From NCBI GenBank assembly GCA_020852705.1, contig JADZAP010000021.1, forward strand, positions 87,121-151,120: a stretch of 64,000 nt of DNA, given 5' to 3'. The notes beneath the pieces were generated by a model, which was not told the origin of the DNA, ran no database searches, and worked only from the letters and a program-made list of their open reading frames with translations. Both the position numbers and the translations under genes were made by a program. This DNA comes from Ignavibacteria bacterium (lineage in GTDB: Bacteria; Bacteroidota; Ignavibacteria; Tepidaquicellales; OLB5). Shown piece by piece: positions 28,327-37,806 of this stretch (position 1 is the first letter of the stretch; the number at the start of each line of letters is the position of its first letter).

Positions 28327-29289
28327 ATGAATATTTACAGGGATATTAAAGATGTTACAAAGGATAAAAAAACTGTTGTTACAATAGGCACTTTTGACGG
28401 GCTTCATAAAGCACATAAACAGATTATAGATAAAGTAACATCATTAGCCCGGCAAAACGAGCTGCGTTCTTTTATAGTTACGTTCGAGCCGCATCCGCAG
28501 GAAGTTTTAAAGAATAAAACTCCTGATATCAAACTGCTTACATCAATAGATGAAAAACTAAGACTGTTTGAAAAAGCAGGGATTGAAAATGTGCTGGTTT
28601 TAAAATTTACCATTGAGTTTTCAAAAACCGACGCAAATGAATTCTATGAGAGTTATGTAGCAGGTGCAATAGGTTTAAGCGATTTGGTAATTGGTTATGA
28701 CCACCTTTTTGGAAGAAACCGTGAAGGCAGCTTTGAAACATTAATGGAGCTTGGAAAAAAATACGGATTTACCGTACACAGAGTGGAAGAAATTGATATT
28801 GAAGGCAAACCGGTTAGCTCAACCCGTATTAGACTTGCCCTTGCCGAAGGTAATATAGAAGAAGCCAACAGACTGCTTGGATATGAATACGGATTTGACG
28901 GAATTGTGGTAGAAGGCGATAAAGTTGGAAGAACAATTGGTTACCCGACAGTTAACTTAAAGCCCGTTAAAGAAAACAAAGTAATGCCCCGCGAAGGTAT
29001 TTATTGTGTGAAAGTGGAATATAACGAAAATAATTATTATGGAATGATGTATCACGGTTACCGCCCAACATTAAGTGAAGGGATCCAGCGGGCACTTGAA
29101 GTTCATATTTTTGATTTTAATAAAAATGTTTACGGCGAAAAAATTACAATAGGTTTTTTAAAACGGCTGCGTGATGATATGAAATTCAGCAGCAAAGAAG
29201 AGCTTATTAAACAGATAGATAAAGATAAGAAAGATTCACTTAGTTATATAAAAGAATTTGAAAGCAGAAAGCAAATAAATCAGAATTAA
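28327..29289 (+). CDS. ribF: bifunctional riboflavin kinase/FAD synthetase
   Basis: VVTIGTFDGLHKAHKQII, GRTIGYPTVNL, REGIYCVKV. Confidence 0.96.
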   Translation: MNIYRDIKDVTKDKKTVVTIGTFDGLHKAHKQIIDKVTSLARQNELRSFIVTFEPHPQEVLKNKTPDIKLLTSIDEKLRLFEKAGIENVLVLKFTIEFSKTDANEFYESYVAGAIGLSDLVIGYDHLFGRNREGSFETLMELGKKYGFTVHRVEEIDIEGKPVSSTRIRLALAEGNIEEANRLLGYEYGFDGIVVEGDKVGRTIGYPTVNLKPVKENKVMPREGIYCVKVEYNENNYYGMMYHGYRPTLSEGIQRALEVHIFDFNKNVYGEKITIGFLKRLRDDMKFSSKEELIKQIDKDKKDSLSYIKEFESRKQINQN

Positions 29290-29331
29290 TATAAAATATA
29301 ATTATCACTTTAAGGAGATAAAATAAAAAAG

Positions 29332-29601
29332 ATGTTAACAAAAGAAGCAAAACAGGAAATTGTATCAAAGTACGGAACGAGTACTAAGGATTCAGGTAAA
29401 GCAGAAGTGCAGATAGCAATTCTGACTGAAAGAATTAACACTCTAACTGAAAGCCATTTTAACACAAATAAAAAAGATAATCACTCCAGGCTTGGATTGT
29501 TAAAAATGGTTGGAAAAAGAAGAAGACTGCTTAAATATCTTGAAAACAAGGATATCAGCAGGTACCGCACAATAATTAAAGAGCTTAACATAAGAAAATA
29601 A
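29332..29601 (+). CDS. rpsO: 30S ribosomal protein S15
   Basis: 89 aa, [43 protein letters not shown]. Confidence 0.98.
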   Translation: MLTKEAKQEIVSKYGTSTKDSGKAEVQIAILTERINTLTESHFNTNKKDNHSRLGLLKMVGKRRRLLKYLENKDISRYRTIIKELNIRK

Positions 29602-29631
29602 TTTTCAACAGGGCTGTTTTATTGAAAAGCT

Positions 29632-29751
29632 GTTATTCTGTTAAGTCAGGGCGACGAAAATACTTTCTCAGTTTGTATTTTAATATGATTTGAGGCAGCT
29701 TTTTCGCCATCCTGCTTACGGCATGTTGTAAATGCCATCCAACAGAGTAAC
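29632..29751. repeat. nested inverted-repeat element in the rpsO-pnp intergenic region
   Basis: P1 GTTATTCTGTT/AACAGAGTAAC, P2 CAGGGCGA/TCGC-cat-CCTG, P3 AAAATAC/GTATTTT, P4 GGCAT/ATGCC. Confidence 0.65.
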
Positions 29752-29803
29752 TTCTTAAAATTTCAGCAGCCTTTAATTAATTTAAGGAGAAATATTAAAA
29801 AAG

Positions 29804-31927
29804 ATGGTAACAGTAAAAGAGCTTTCACTAGGCGGAAGAACGCTGAGGCTTGAGGCAGGTAAACTTGCCAAACAGGCAAGCGGTGCAGTACTGGCAACAT
29901 ACGGTGATACTGTAGTGCTTTGTACAGTAGTAGGAGCAGATGAACCTAAAGAGGGCATGAATTATTTTCCGCTGCAGGTTGAGTTTCGTGAGAAAACCGC
30001 ATCAGTTGGAAAAATTCCCGGTGGTTTTTTTAAACGCGAAGCAAGACCAAGTGAAAAAGAAATTTTAACAGCAAGACTTATTGATAGACCAATTCGTCCG
30101 CTTTTTCCTGAAGAATATATGAACGAAGTGCAGGTTGTATGCACTGTGTATTCAAGCGATAGAGAAAACGATGCTGATGTTGTAGCTGCCGTTGGCGCTT
30201 CAGCAGCACTTATGATCTCTAAAATTCCCTTTGAAGGACCGGTGGGTGAGGTAAGAGTAGGAAGGATAAATGGTGAATATGTTGTTAACCCTACTCATTC
30301 ACAGCTTTTAGAAAGTGATATGGATATGGTAATAGGCGGCACAACTGATTCTATTGTGATGGTTGAAGGTGATGCAAAAGAGTTAAGCGAGGATATTGTG
30401 CTTGGAGCTATAAAGTTTGCACATGAAAATATTAAACAACTTTGTATGATGCAAACTGAATTTGCAGCTGAGCGAAATGCTGTTAAACAAAAAGTTGTAC
30501 CTGCTGAAGTAAATAAGGAACTTAAAGATGAAGTGTACGAAAAAGCTTCAAAAGTAATCAGCGAAATTCACAGAAGCGATGTTACAAAAGATGAAAGAAG
30601 CCAGAAATACAAAGAGCTATACGAATCAATTTCTGAAGCATTAAAAGATAAATATCCCGAAGAGGAAAAAGTTATTGCAAAGCATTTTGATGATATCCAG
30701 TATTATGACATGCGAGAAATGATACTTAGCGAAAACCGCAGACTTGACGGCCGTACTACAACACAAATAAGACCTATCACATGCGAAGTTGGTTACCTGC
30801 CAAGAAACCACGGCTCTGCATTATTTACACGCGGAGAAACACAGAGCTTAACCAGCATGACATTGGGTACAGCAAGCGACCAGCAGATAATAGACGGGTT
30901 AATGCCGGAGGAAAAAAAGCGTTTTATGCTTCATTATAATTTCCCTCCATTTTCAACCGGTGAAGTCGGGCGTTATGGCTCAACAGGCAGGCGTGAAATT
31001 GGTCATGGTCATTTAGCAGAAAGATCACTTAAAGGAATGCTTCCTGTGGAAGCAGATTTTCCTTACACTATCCGTTTGGTAAGTGATATACTTGAATCCA
31101 ACGGATCTTCATCAATGGCAACAGTATGTGCAGGTACGCTAGCGCTGATGGATGGCGGGGTACAGATAAAACGCCCTGTTGCAGGAATTGCAATGGGTTT
31201 AATTAAAGAAGGCGATAGAGTTGCAGTTCTAAGCGATATACTTGGTAATGAAGATTTTCTTGGGGATATGGATTTTAAGGTTTGCGGAACCTCCGAAGGT
31301 ATAACAGGGCTGCAGATGGATATTAAAATAAAAGGTGTATCATTTGAAATAATGCAAAGAGCTTTAGCGCAGGCTAAAGAGGGAAGAATGCATATACTTG
31401 GTATTATGAAGGAAACTATTGCTGAACCAAGACCTAATATTTCGCAGTTCGCTCCGCATCTATATACTATGACAGTACCTGTTGATATGATTGGTGCAGT
31501 TATTGGACCCGGAGGGAAGAACATAAGGCATATAATAGAAATGTCTGGTGCAGAAATTAATATTGATGATGATGGGACAGTTGTAATTGCTGCTGTATCT
31601 GGTGAATCAGCCAGAATAGCTCAGTCAATGATTGCAAAAATAACTGAAGTGCCTGAAAAGGGTAAGACCTATGACGGCAAGGTCGTAAAGACAACTGACT
31701 TTGGTGCATTTGTTGAGATACTCCCCGGCAAAGAGGGTTTGCTGCATATTTCACAGATAGATAAAAAACGTGTTGCAAAGGTAGAAGATGTACTTAAGCG
31801 CGGTGATAAAGTTACTGTAAAAGTGCTTGAAATTGATAAGCAGACTGGAAAGATATCGCTAAGCCATAAGGCAGTGATGGAAGACGAAGAAAAAGCTAAG
31901 AACGCACCAGACGCTGAGAATAAATAA
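29804..31927 (+). CDS. pnp: polyribonucleotide nucleotidyltransferase
   Basis: GRYGSTGRREIGHGHLAERSL, IGPGGKNIRHIIEMSGAEINIDDDG (KH), C-terminal S1 domain. Confidence 0.98.
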   Translation: MVTVKELSLGGRTLRLEAGKLAKQASGAVLATYGDTVVLCTVVGADEPKEGMNYFPLQVEFREKTASVGKIPGGFFKREARPSEKEILTARLIDRPIRPLFPEEYMNEVQVVCTVYSSDRENDADVVAAVGASAALMISKIPFEGPVGEVRVGRINGEYVVNPTHSQLLESDMDMVIGGTTDSIVMVEGDAKELSEDIVLGAIKFAHENIKQLCMMQTEFAAERNAVKQKVVPAEVNKELKDEVYEKASKVISEIHRSDVTKDERSQKYKELYESISEALKDKYPEEEKVIAKHFDDIQYYDMREMILSENRRLDGRTTTQIRPITCEVGYLPRNHGSALFTRGETQSLTSMTLGTASDQQIIDGLMPEEKKRFMLHYNFPPFSTGEVGRYGSTGRREIGHGHLAERSLKGMLPVEADFPYTIRLVSDILESNGSSSMATVCAGTLALMDGGVQIKRPVAGIAMGLIKEGDRVAVLSDILGNEDFLGDMDFKVCGTSEGITGLQMDIKIKGVSFEIMQRALAQAKEGRMHILGIMKETIAEPRPNISQFAPHLYTMTVPVDMIGAVIGPGGKNIRHIIEMSGAEINIDDDGTVVIAAVSGESARIAQSMIAKITEVPEKGKTYDGKVVKTTDFGAFVEILPGKEGLLHISQIDKKRVAKVEDVLKRGDKVTVKVLEIDKQTGKISLSHKAVMEDEEKAKNAPDAENK

Positions 31928-31980
31928 CATGTTCATCGGATGACTTAAGGGCTCATCCGGTGAATTATAAATTAATTAGA

Positions 31981-32010
31981 GCCTGCTCAAAAATTTGAGC
32001 AGGCTTTTTT
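31981..32010 (+). terminator. rho-independent terminator of the nusA-pnp operon
   Basis: GCCTGCTCAAAAATTTGAGCAGGCTTTTTT. Confidence 0.9.
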
Positions 32011-32084
32011 ATTACCATATTAAACATTGTTTGTTTCTTTAAAATTCACTAACTTGGGTTTAACACTAATTTATCATTACTAAT

Positions 32085-32735
32085 ATGATTAAATTAATTA
32101 TACTCATTTCTGCCTTTATCTTTTCACTGCCAAATTACGGACAAATTATTGTAAGCGTTGGATTAAAAGGAGGTATCACAATTACGGATTATACTCAATG
32201 GAATTCTTCAGATACCATAATAAATAAATTATATGTCAACCGGCCTGAAAGCAGGATACTGGTAAATATTGCATTGTATGCTGAAGGATTAAGCACAAAA
32301 TATTTCAGCACTGTAGGCGAAATTGCCTATAATCCAAAGGGTGTTTCATTCACTTATAATGCGCTTAATGGTAATGGCAATATTATCGGAACGGAATCTG
32401 TTGATAACCGGACCGGATACCTTTCAGTATCCCTATGTGAAAAGGCAAGGGTAAACTGGAAGAAAATGAACCTATTTATCTATGCCGGACCAAGGCTGGA
32501 TATGCAGATAAATGAAAACAGGGGTTTGGATTTTTACGAAACTTATAAAAAATTTGAAACAATGATATTCGGTTTATCTGCTGGTTTTGGAATAGAGTTT
32601 GTTGACAGGAAATACCGTTTTATAACTGAGGTACAGTTTGAGCCTGACCTGACATTTACTTTGAATAACACAATTGGAAAAGTAAAAAAAAATACATGGT
32701 TGGTAAGGATAGGAGTAGCCTTAAATGAAAAGTAA
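32085..32735 (+). CDS. outer-membrane beta-barrel-like protein (PorT-type possible)
   Basis: signal peptide, VGLKGGITITDY, C-terminal strand WLVRIGVALNEK. Confidence 0.55.
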   Translation: MIKLIILISAFIFSLPNYGQIIVSVGLKGGITITDYTQWNSSDTIINKLYVNRPESRILVNIALYAEGLSTKYFSTVGEIAYNPKGVSFTYNALNGNGNIIGTESVDNRTGYLSVSLCEKARVNWKKMNLFIYAGPRLDMQINENRGLDFYETYKKFETMIFGLSAGFGIEFVDRKYRFITEVQFEPDLTFTLNNTIGKVKKNTWLVRIGVALNEK

Positions 32736-33147
32736 AAAATTAATTTACAGGTTATTTCCATTAATTGCACTTACAGCACTATATTATTTTTCGTCATGCT
32801 GGTACCTGGATTCAACTGATACTCTTTTCAGGATCCAGGTGGACAGTATTTCAGTACCTGCTTATATAAATAATAACAGTGATTCTCTTCCGGTAAAATT
32901 TTGGGGCAAAATTGGAGAGGATTCATGCTATTCGTTCTCGCATTATCAGGCTTCACAAGATTCTGCCGGATTAATAATTGCTGCGTGGGGACTTATACAT
33001 ACTGTTTACCGGCAGATATGTGCGGATGGAGATATTCAGCTAAACGGCAGGGAGTATAAAATTTGGCCGCTAAGGAATGGTGTTTATACCGTTTCTGTTC
33101 TTCAGCCCGATGGAACTATTTTAAGAAAATATATTCAGGTTAACTAA
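32725..33147 (+). CDS. hypothetical secreted protein, possible lipoprotein
   Basis: N-terminal hydrophobic segment followed by Cys (YFSSCW); overlaps the upstream ORF by 11 bp. Confidence 0.5.
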   Translation: MKSKKLIYRLFPLIALTALYYFSSCWYLDSTDTLFRIQVDSISVPAYINNNSDSLPVKFWGKIGEDSCYSFSHYQASQDSAGLIIAAWGLIHTVYRQICADGDIQLNGREYKIWPLRNGVYTVSVLQPDGTILRKYIQVN

Positions 33148-33153
33148 TTAATT

Positions 33154-34629
33154 TTAATACTTCACTACTTTTTCACCTTCATACTTCAGAATTAAAACAC
33201 CCGGTTTGATAAATTTCTGAATTTCATTTTCTTCAATAACCTGCAGCTTAAAATCATTCCTTTCTGCTAAATGATACAGCATAAATTCAGTATAACGCAT
33301 TGGCTCAAATCCCGGCTGCTTAAATGCGGAATATCGCAGCTCATCCGTTTTGGGGTTCACAAGCACCAGCGACCCGTTATGGCTAACTTGCGGCAGAAAT
33401 TTTTCTATCTGATCTGTCATACCCTTTGCCCGCCAGCCAAGCTCGCCGATCATACGCGTCTTATCCATCACAGAAAAAGCATTCATAACGAGCAGGATTG
33501 CAGCAAATACAAAAAATACGGTTTTAATTGATCTCCGGTTGTTATTAATATAGTATTCAGAAGCCAAAGCTATTATCAGGATAAAAAACGGCAGGGAGTA
33601 ATAAGTATATTGCTCGTTCACGTGATTGAGTATTGCCGGCGGAAAAAATCCGGCTATCATAAAACATCCAAGCACTAAAACTTCTTTTATCTTTCTGCCC
33701 CTCCAAATCCCCCATAACAATACTAATGCAAATACTGCCGTAACTGCAAGCACAGGCAGTAGTATTTTCAGATCCCTGAAGTGCACTGCTTCAAACACAC
33801 GTACACTTGAAAATGGCAGCAATAATGAGAATATCAGCATGCCGATATTTTTAGGAATGTTAATACCGATGTTAAAGTCATAAACTCCTGTACCAATGCC
33901 GGGCTTATATGTTACAATCTTAGAGCGTATTAGGAAGAATATTGCAAAAATTATTAAATATGGAATTAACATAAGAATGATCTTTTTTACATCATTAAAT
34001 GTACGGTTTTTGAAAATAGGAATTTTAACAAGCAGCAGCATAAATAATAGAGGGATAAATGTTGCGCTGGTTTCTTTTGTAAGCAAACATACTGCAAAAA
34101 TAAAAACACTAAATGCATAATATTTGTAATTAATAAATTTTGCATCACCTGCAGTTTCAATCGAGCGGTAAATTATCCATAAATTCAGAAATGTTAAAAA
34201 GGATGTGATTAACTGTCCCAGCGTATCATTTCCACCTACCGCAGTTACGCTTACTTGAGAAAGGAGCATGTATAAAGCTGCAATAAGTGCTGATAACTTA
34301 GAAAATTTAAGTTTCAGCATTACATAAAATAAAAATACAGAAAATGATGAATGAAGCAGAATAAATAATATGTGTGTCGGCAGAGTATTCCACCCGAAAT
34401 TAAAGATAAAGAGAGTTGTTATTGTATCTTCTATTGGCCTGTAGAACATCAGCCTTTGGTAAGTGCTTGTCCAAATCTTTTCAAATACAGCATTGCTGTT
34501 TTCGGGTACAATTGTATAATCATCACCGTAACGCGGGGCATCAATGCCAGGCGAATAAATGATAAAACCAATTATTATAAAGCAAAACGCAGTTATCCAA
34601 AAGTTCTTATTAATGCTATATGTATTCAT
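33154..34629 (-). CDS. polytopic membrane protein, GT-C glycosyltransferase-like
   Basis: about 10 TM segments, N-terminal APRYGDDYTIV-like loop, soluble C-terminus. Confidence 0.55.
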   Translation of the reverse strand: MNTYSINKNFWITAFCFIIIGFIIYSPGIDAPRYGDDYTIVPENSNAVFEKIWTSTYQRLMFYRPIEDTITTLFIFNFGWNTLPTHILFILLHSSFSVFLFYVMLKLKFSKLSALIAALYMLLSQVSVTAVGGNDTLGQLITSFLTFLNLWIIYRSIETAGDAKFINYKYYAFSVFIFAVCLLTKETSATFIPLLFMLLLVKIPIFKNRTFNDVKKIILMLIPYLIIFAIFFLIRSKIVTYKPGIGTGVYDFNIGINIPKNIGMLIFSLLLPFSSVRVFEAVHFRDLKILLPVLAVTAVFALVLLWGIWRGRKIKEVLVLGCFMIAGFFPPAILNHVNEQYTYYSLPFFILIIALASEYYINNNRRSIKTVFFVFAAILLVMNAFSVMDKTRMIGELGWRAKGMTDQIEKFLPQVSHNGSLVLVNPKTDELRYSAFKQPGFEPMRYTEFMLYHLAERNDFKLQVIEENEIQKFIKPGVLILKYEGEKVVKY

Positions 34630-34766
34630 TTTTTAAATAGAATAATCAAAAATATATCAATTAACCAATAGGAACTATATAAAAATATATATACGAAATA
34701 TGGTTTCATTTAGCAGGTTTATTTAAGCAATTAAATTATATATTTGCAGATAAATTTATATTAGTA

Positions 34767-36251
34767 ATGAATTTTTCTTATCTGGATATAGCTATAGTTA
34801 TTATTTACCTTGCGGGAGTAACTGCATACGGTATAATAAAAGGAGGCAGGCAAAGCTCTGCACGTGATTATTTTATCAGCGATAAAGCTATTCCGTGGTG
34901 GGCAGTATGTTTTGCAATTGTTGCCACTGAAACCAGTGCTCTTACATTCATAAGCGTTCCCGGTGTAGCTTATGCCGGTAATCTAAATTTTCTGCAAATA
35001 GCAATTGGGTATATATTAGGCAGAATAGCCGTTAGTTATCTTCTGCTTCCAAAATATCATGAAGGTGAGCTTCTTACAGCTTATGCATATCTTGGGAAAA
35101 GATTTGGAGCAACGACCAAAAATTTTGCATCTGCCGTATTTATGATAACAAGAGTATTTGCAGATGGAGTACGATTGTATGCTACGGCAATTCCTTTAGC
35201 ACTGCTGTTAAAAGGATGGGATCTGTTTCCAAATGCTGCAGATTGGAAGATATATTCATATTCAATAATTATTATAGCAGTAATAACACTTGCATATACA
35301 TATCTTGGCGGAGTGCGTGCAGTAATATGGACAGATGTAATTCAGATGTTCATTTATATTGGCGGAGGGATTTTAGCAGTATATATACTAAGCAGTAATT
35401 TAACAGTTCCTTTAAGTGAAACAATTTCACAGCTTTCAGCTAAGGGTAAGCTTAATTTTTTTGATTTCTCAATTGATTTTACTAAACCATATACTCTTTT
35501 GGCAAGTGTTATTGGCGGGGGATTTTTAAGTATGGCGTCACATGGTACCGATCAGCTTATTGTTCAGAGACTATTAACAACCGGTTCATTGAAATCATCA
35601 AAAAAAGCATTAATTACCAGTGGTGTAATAGTATTTTTTCAATTTGCATTATTCCTTTTTATCGGATCATTACTTTACATTTTCTTTAATGCTCAAACCA
35701 TGAAAGCTGATGAAGTTTTCCCTACGTTCATTATAAAGTATATGCCAACAGGGGTATCGGGATTCATAATTGCGGGGCTGCTTGCCGCGGCAATGTCAAC
35801 ATTATCAGGTTCAATATCGGCACTATCCTCCACACTTGTTGAAGATATTTACAAACCGTATTTTGGGAAAGAAAAAACTCCGCAGCAGCTTCTGAAAGTA
35901 TCAAAACTTATAGCTTTAATATGGTGCGGAATACTTATATTATCTGCATTTTTATTTATGAATTCATCGCAATCAGTTGTTGTGCTTGGTCTTTCTATTG
36001 CTTCGTTTACTTATGGCGGGCTGCTTGGTACATTTTTACTGGGTATTTTATTCAGAAATATAAAACAGGTATCTGCAATTATTGGTTTTGCATTTGGAAT
36101 ATTGGGGATGATATTAATTATTTATTATACAAAGATTGCATGGACATGGTACACTATTATTGGGGTTATAATTTCAATTGTGACTGCTAATGTTATTAAT
36201 TTATTTGTTCCTTCCCCAAAACCCGGAATTTCAGAAAAACATTCAGATTAA
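34767..36251 (+). CDS. sodium:solute symporter (SSS family)
   Basis: ARDYFISDKAIPWWAVCFAIVATETSALTFISVPG, SMASHGTDQLIVQRLLT, AAMSTLSGSISALSSTLVEDIY. Confidence 0.93.
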   Translation: MNFSYLDIAIVIIYLAGVTAYGIIKGGRQSSARDYFISDKAIPWWAVCFAIVATETSALTFISVPGVAYAGNLNFLQIAIGYILGRIAVSYLLLPKYHEGELLTAYAYLGKRFGATTKNFASAVFMITRVFADGVRLYATAIPLALLLKGWDLFPNAADWKIYSYSIIIIAVITLAYTYLGGVRAVIWTDVIQMFIYIGGGILAVYILSSNLTVPLSETISQLSAKGKLNFFDFSIDFTKPYTLLASVIGGGFLSMASHGTDQLIVQRLLTTGSLKSSKKALITSGVIVFFQFALFLFIGSLLYIFFNAQTMKADEVFPTFIIKYMPTGVSGFIIAGLLAAAMSTLSGSISALSSTLVEDIYKPYFGKEKTPQQLLKVSKLIALIWCGILILSAFLFMNSSQSVVVLGLSIASFTYGGLLGTFLLGILFRNIKQVSAIIGFAFGILGMILIIYYTKIAWTWYTIIGVIISIVTANVINLFVPSPKPGISEKHSD

Positions 36252-36290
36252 TTGATCATTATTTAATCTACAAATTCAAATTATTTTCAG

Positions 36291-36319
36291 GGCAGGAAGT
36301 AATATATCCTGCCTTTTTT
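36291..36319 (+). terminator. rho-independent terminator
   Basis: GGCAGGA-N9-TCCTGCC-TTTTTT after the SSS transporter. Confidence 0.85.
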
Positions 36320-36553
36320 ATTTATTTCATTAAGCTTTTAATATTCTATAATTTAAAAATATCTAAAATCCAAATTATTAAAAAAATCTCTAAATATCTG
36401 TAATTATAAGATTTTATATAGGTATTGTTTGTAAATTTTCGTAAAATCTCATTAAACTTTTTTACCGCAGTGTTGTCTTATTAACACTGAAGGTTATAAC
36501 CACCTGAAAACTAAATAAAAATTTTAACAAATAATAATTAAAAGGAGAAAATA

Positions 36554-37558
36554 ATGTTTAACGAAATAAAATCCCACAAGGGATATTTTTTAAAACGATC
36601 AAAAAATTTATTGATACTTTCCGTATCTGCTTTATTCATGCTGTATTTATCTGCATGTAATGAAAATTCAGTTGAAGATAACGAAACAGATGATCAATTC
36701 ATTACCAATGTTATCAATGGCGGATATTCAGGATTAAACGGCGAAGATGATGACCTTATGTATTCCATGGTCAGTGATTTCCAGGATGATGGACCTGTTG
36801 GTGATTTTGATGGAGATACTCCGGTTGACTCTCTGCTTAAATGGGGCAGACTTGTAACAGGGAGCAGCGTTACTGTTACTATAACAAATGAAGGAGACTC
36901 AATTAAAAATGCTGATATTACCAGAACAATTACAGGTAACTATGTTATTGTTGGTGTTGTAAGCGGAATTGTTGATACAATATTTAAACCATACACTCAG
37001 GTATTTCACCGTACAGCGGTATTTAAAAGAATTAACAATACCCCGCACCCACGGATGAACTGGAGACTTTACAAGGTATCAATGGTTGATGGACGCACAA
37101 CTTCTCCGCAGAATAGTGATGACTACATTCAGATGCAGCAGATTCAGGTTTATAAGAACGGAACACTGTGGAATACTTTTAACGGACCGGATTTTACTCA
37201 GAATATTTTTACCACAAGAAAATTTGACGGCGCAGGAATTCCAGAAGTAAATATTGGTGATCAAATAAAAATTGTGGTAACTACTTATTCAGCACAGTCA
37301 GAGCAGGATATAGTGGCATGGCACTGGGGCAAACGTAACTTTGGTTTCCACAGAGAACCGTTTGCAATGACTAACCAAACACCCAGCGGTGCAGGTTGGA
37401 TGAGGACATTTGAAAAAACATTTAATATTGGCACGCATCATCTTCGCGGAAGATTTAACGGTTTCATTAGTGCATCCACAAGAAAATCATTATACGATGA
37501 CTCACCGGTAGAATTTGCAAGCGATGCAGTTGGAACACCATACAGAGTTTTACCGTAA
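36554..37558 (+). CDS. putative lipoprotein of unknown function
   Basis: AAGGAG RBS; lipobox LYLSAC|NENS; followed by a terminator. Confidence 0.6.
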   Translation: MFNEIKSHKGYFLKRSKNLLILSVSALFMLYLSACNENSVEDNETDDQFITNVINGGYSGLNGEDDDLMYSMVSDFQDDGPVGDFDGDTPVDSLLKWGRLVTGSSVTVTITNEGDSIKNADITRTITGNYVIVGVVSGIVDTIFKPYTQVFHRTAVFKRINNTPHPRMNWRLYKVSMVDGRTTSPQNSDDYIQMQQIQVYKNGTLWNTFNGPDFTQNIFTTRKFDGAGIPEVNIGDQIKIVVTTYSAQSEQDIVAWHWGKRNFGFHREPFAMTNQTPSGAGWMRTFEKTFNIGTHHLRGRFNGFISASTRKSLYDDSPVEFASDAVGTPYRVLP

Positions 37559-37616
37559 CATCAAAATAAAATGCTCTGTTAAATATATGCAGCTTAGTTC
37601 TGCAAATAATAAAAAT

Positions 37617-37649
37617 AAGCCTTCCCAATTCCCCAGGGGAGGCTTTTTT
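37617..37649 (+). terminator. rho-independent terminator
   Basis: AAGCCTTCCC-AATTCCCCA-GGGGAGGCTT-TTTT. Confidence 0.85.
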
Positions 37650-37703
37650 ATTTTTTTAAACTTATAAAATTCAATTAAATATACAATTTAATACTGTGTT
37701 TAT

Positions 37704-37763
37704 GCTAATTATATTAGCTATTATTTTCCTATTTATTTAACTTATATCACTAACTATATTAGT
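37704..37763. promoter_or_regulatory. twin palindromes upstream of a T9SS-cargo gene
   Basis: GCTAATTATATTAGC (37704-37718) and ACTAACTATATTAGT (37749-37763), shared core CTAAYTATATTAG. Confidence 0.5.
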
Positions 37764-37806
37764 TTGGTTTTACATTAAAAAATTTTTCATATCAAAGGGG
37801 GATATT

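Noticed and set aside
32685-32693. A9 tract in the 32085-32735 ORF as a phase-variation site
   Set aside because: Long A runs are expected by chance in this AT-rich DNA, unlike the G9 tract at 12360.
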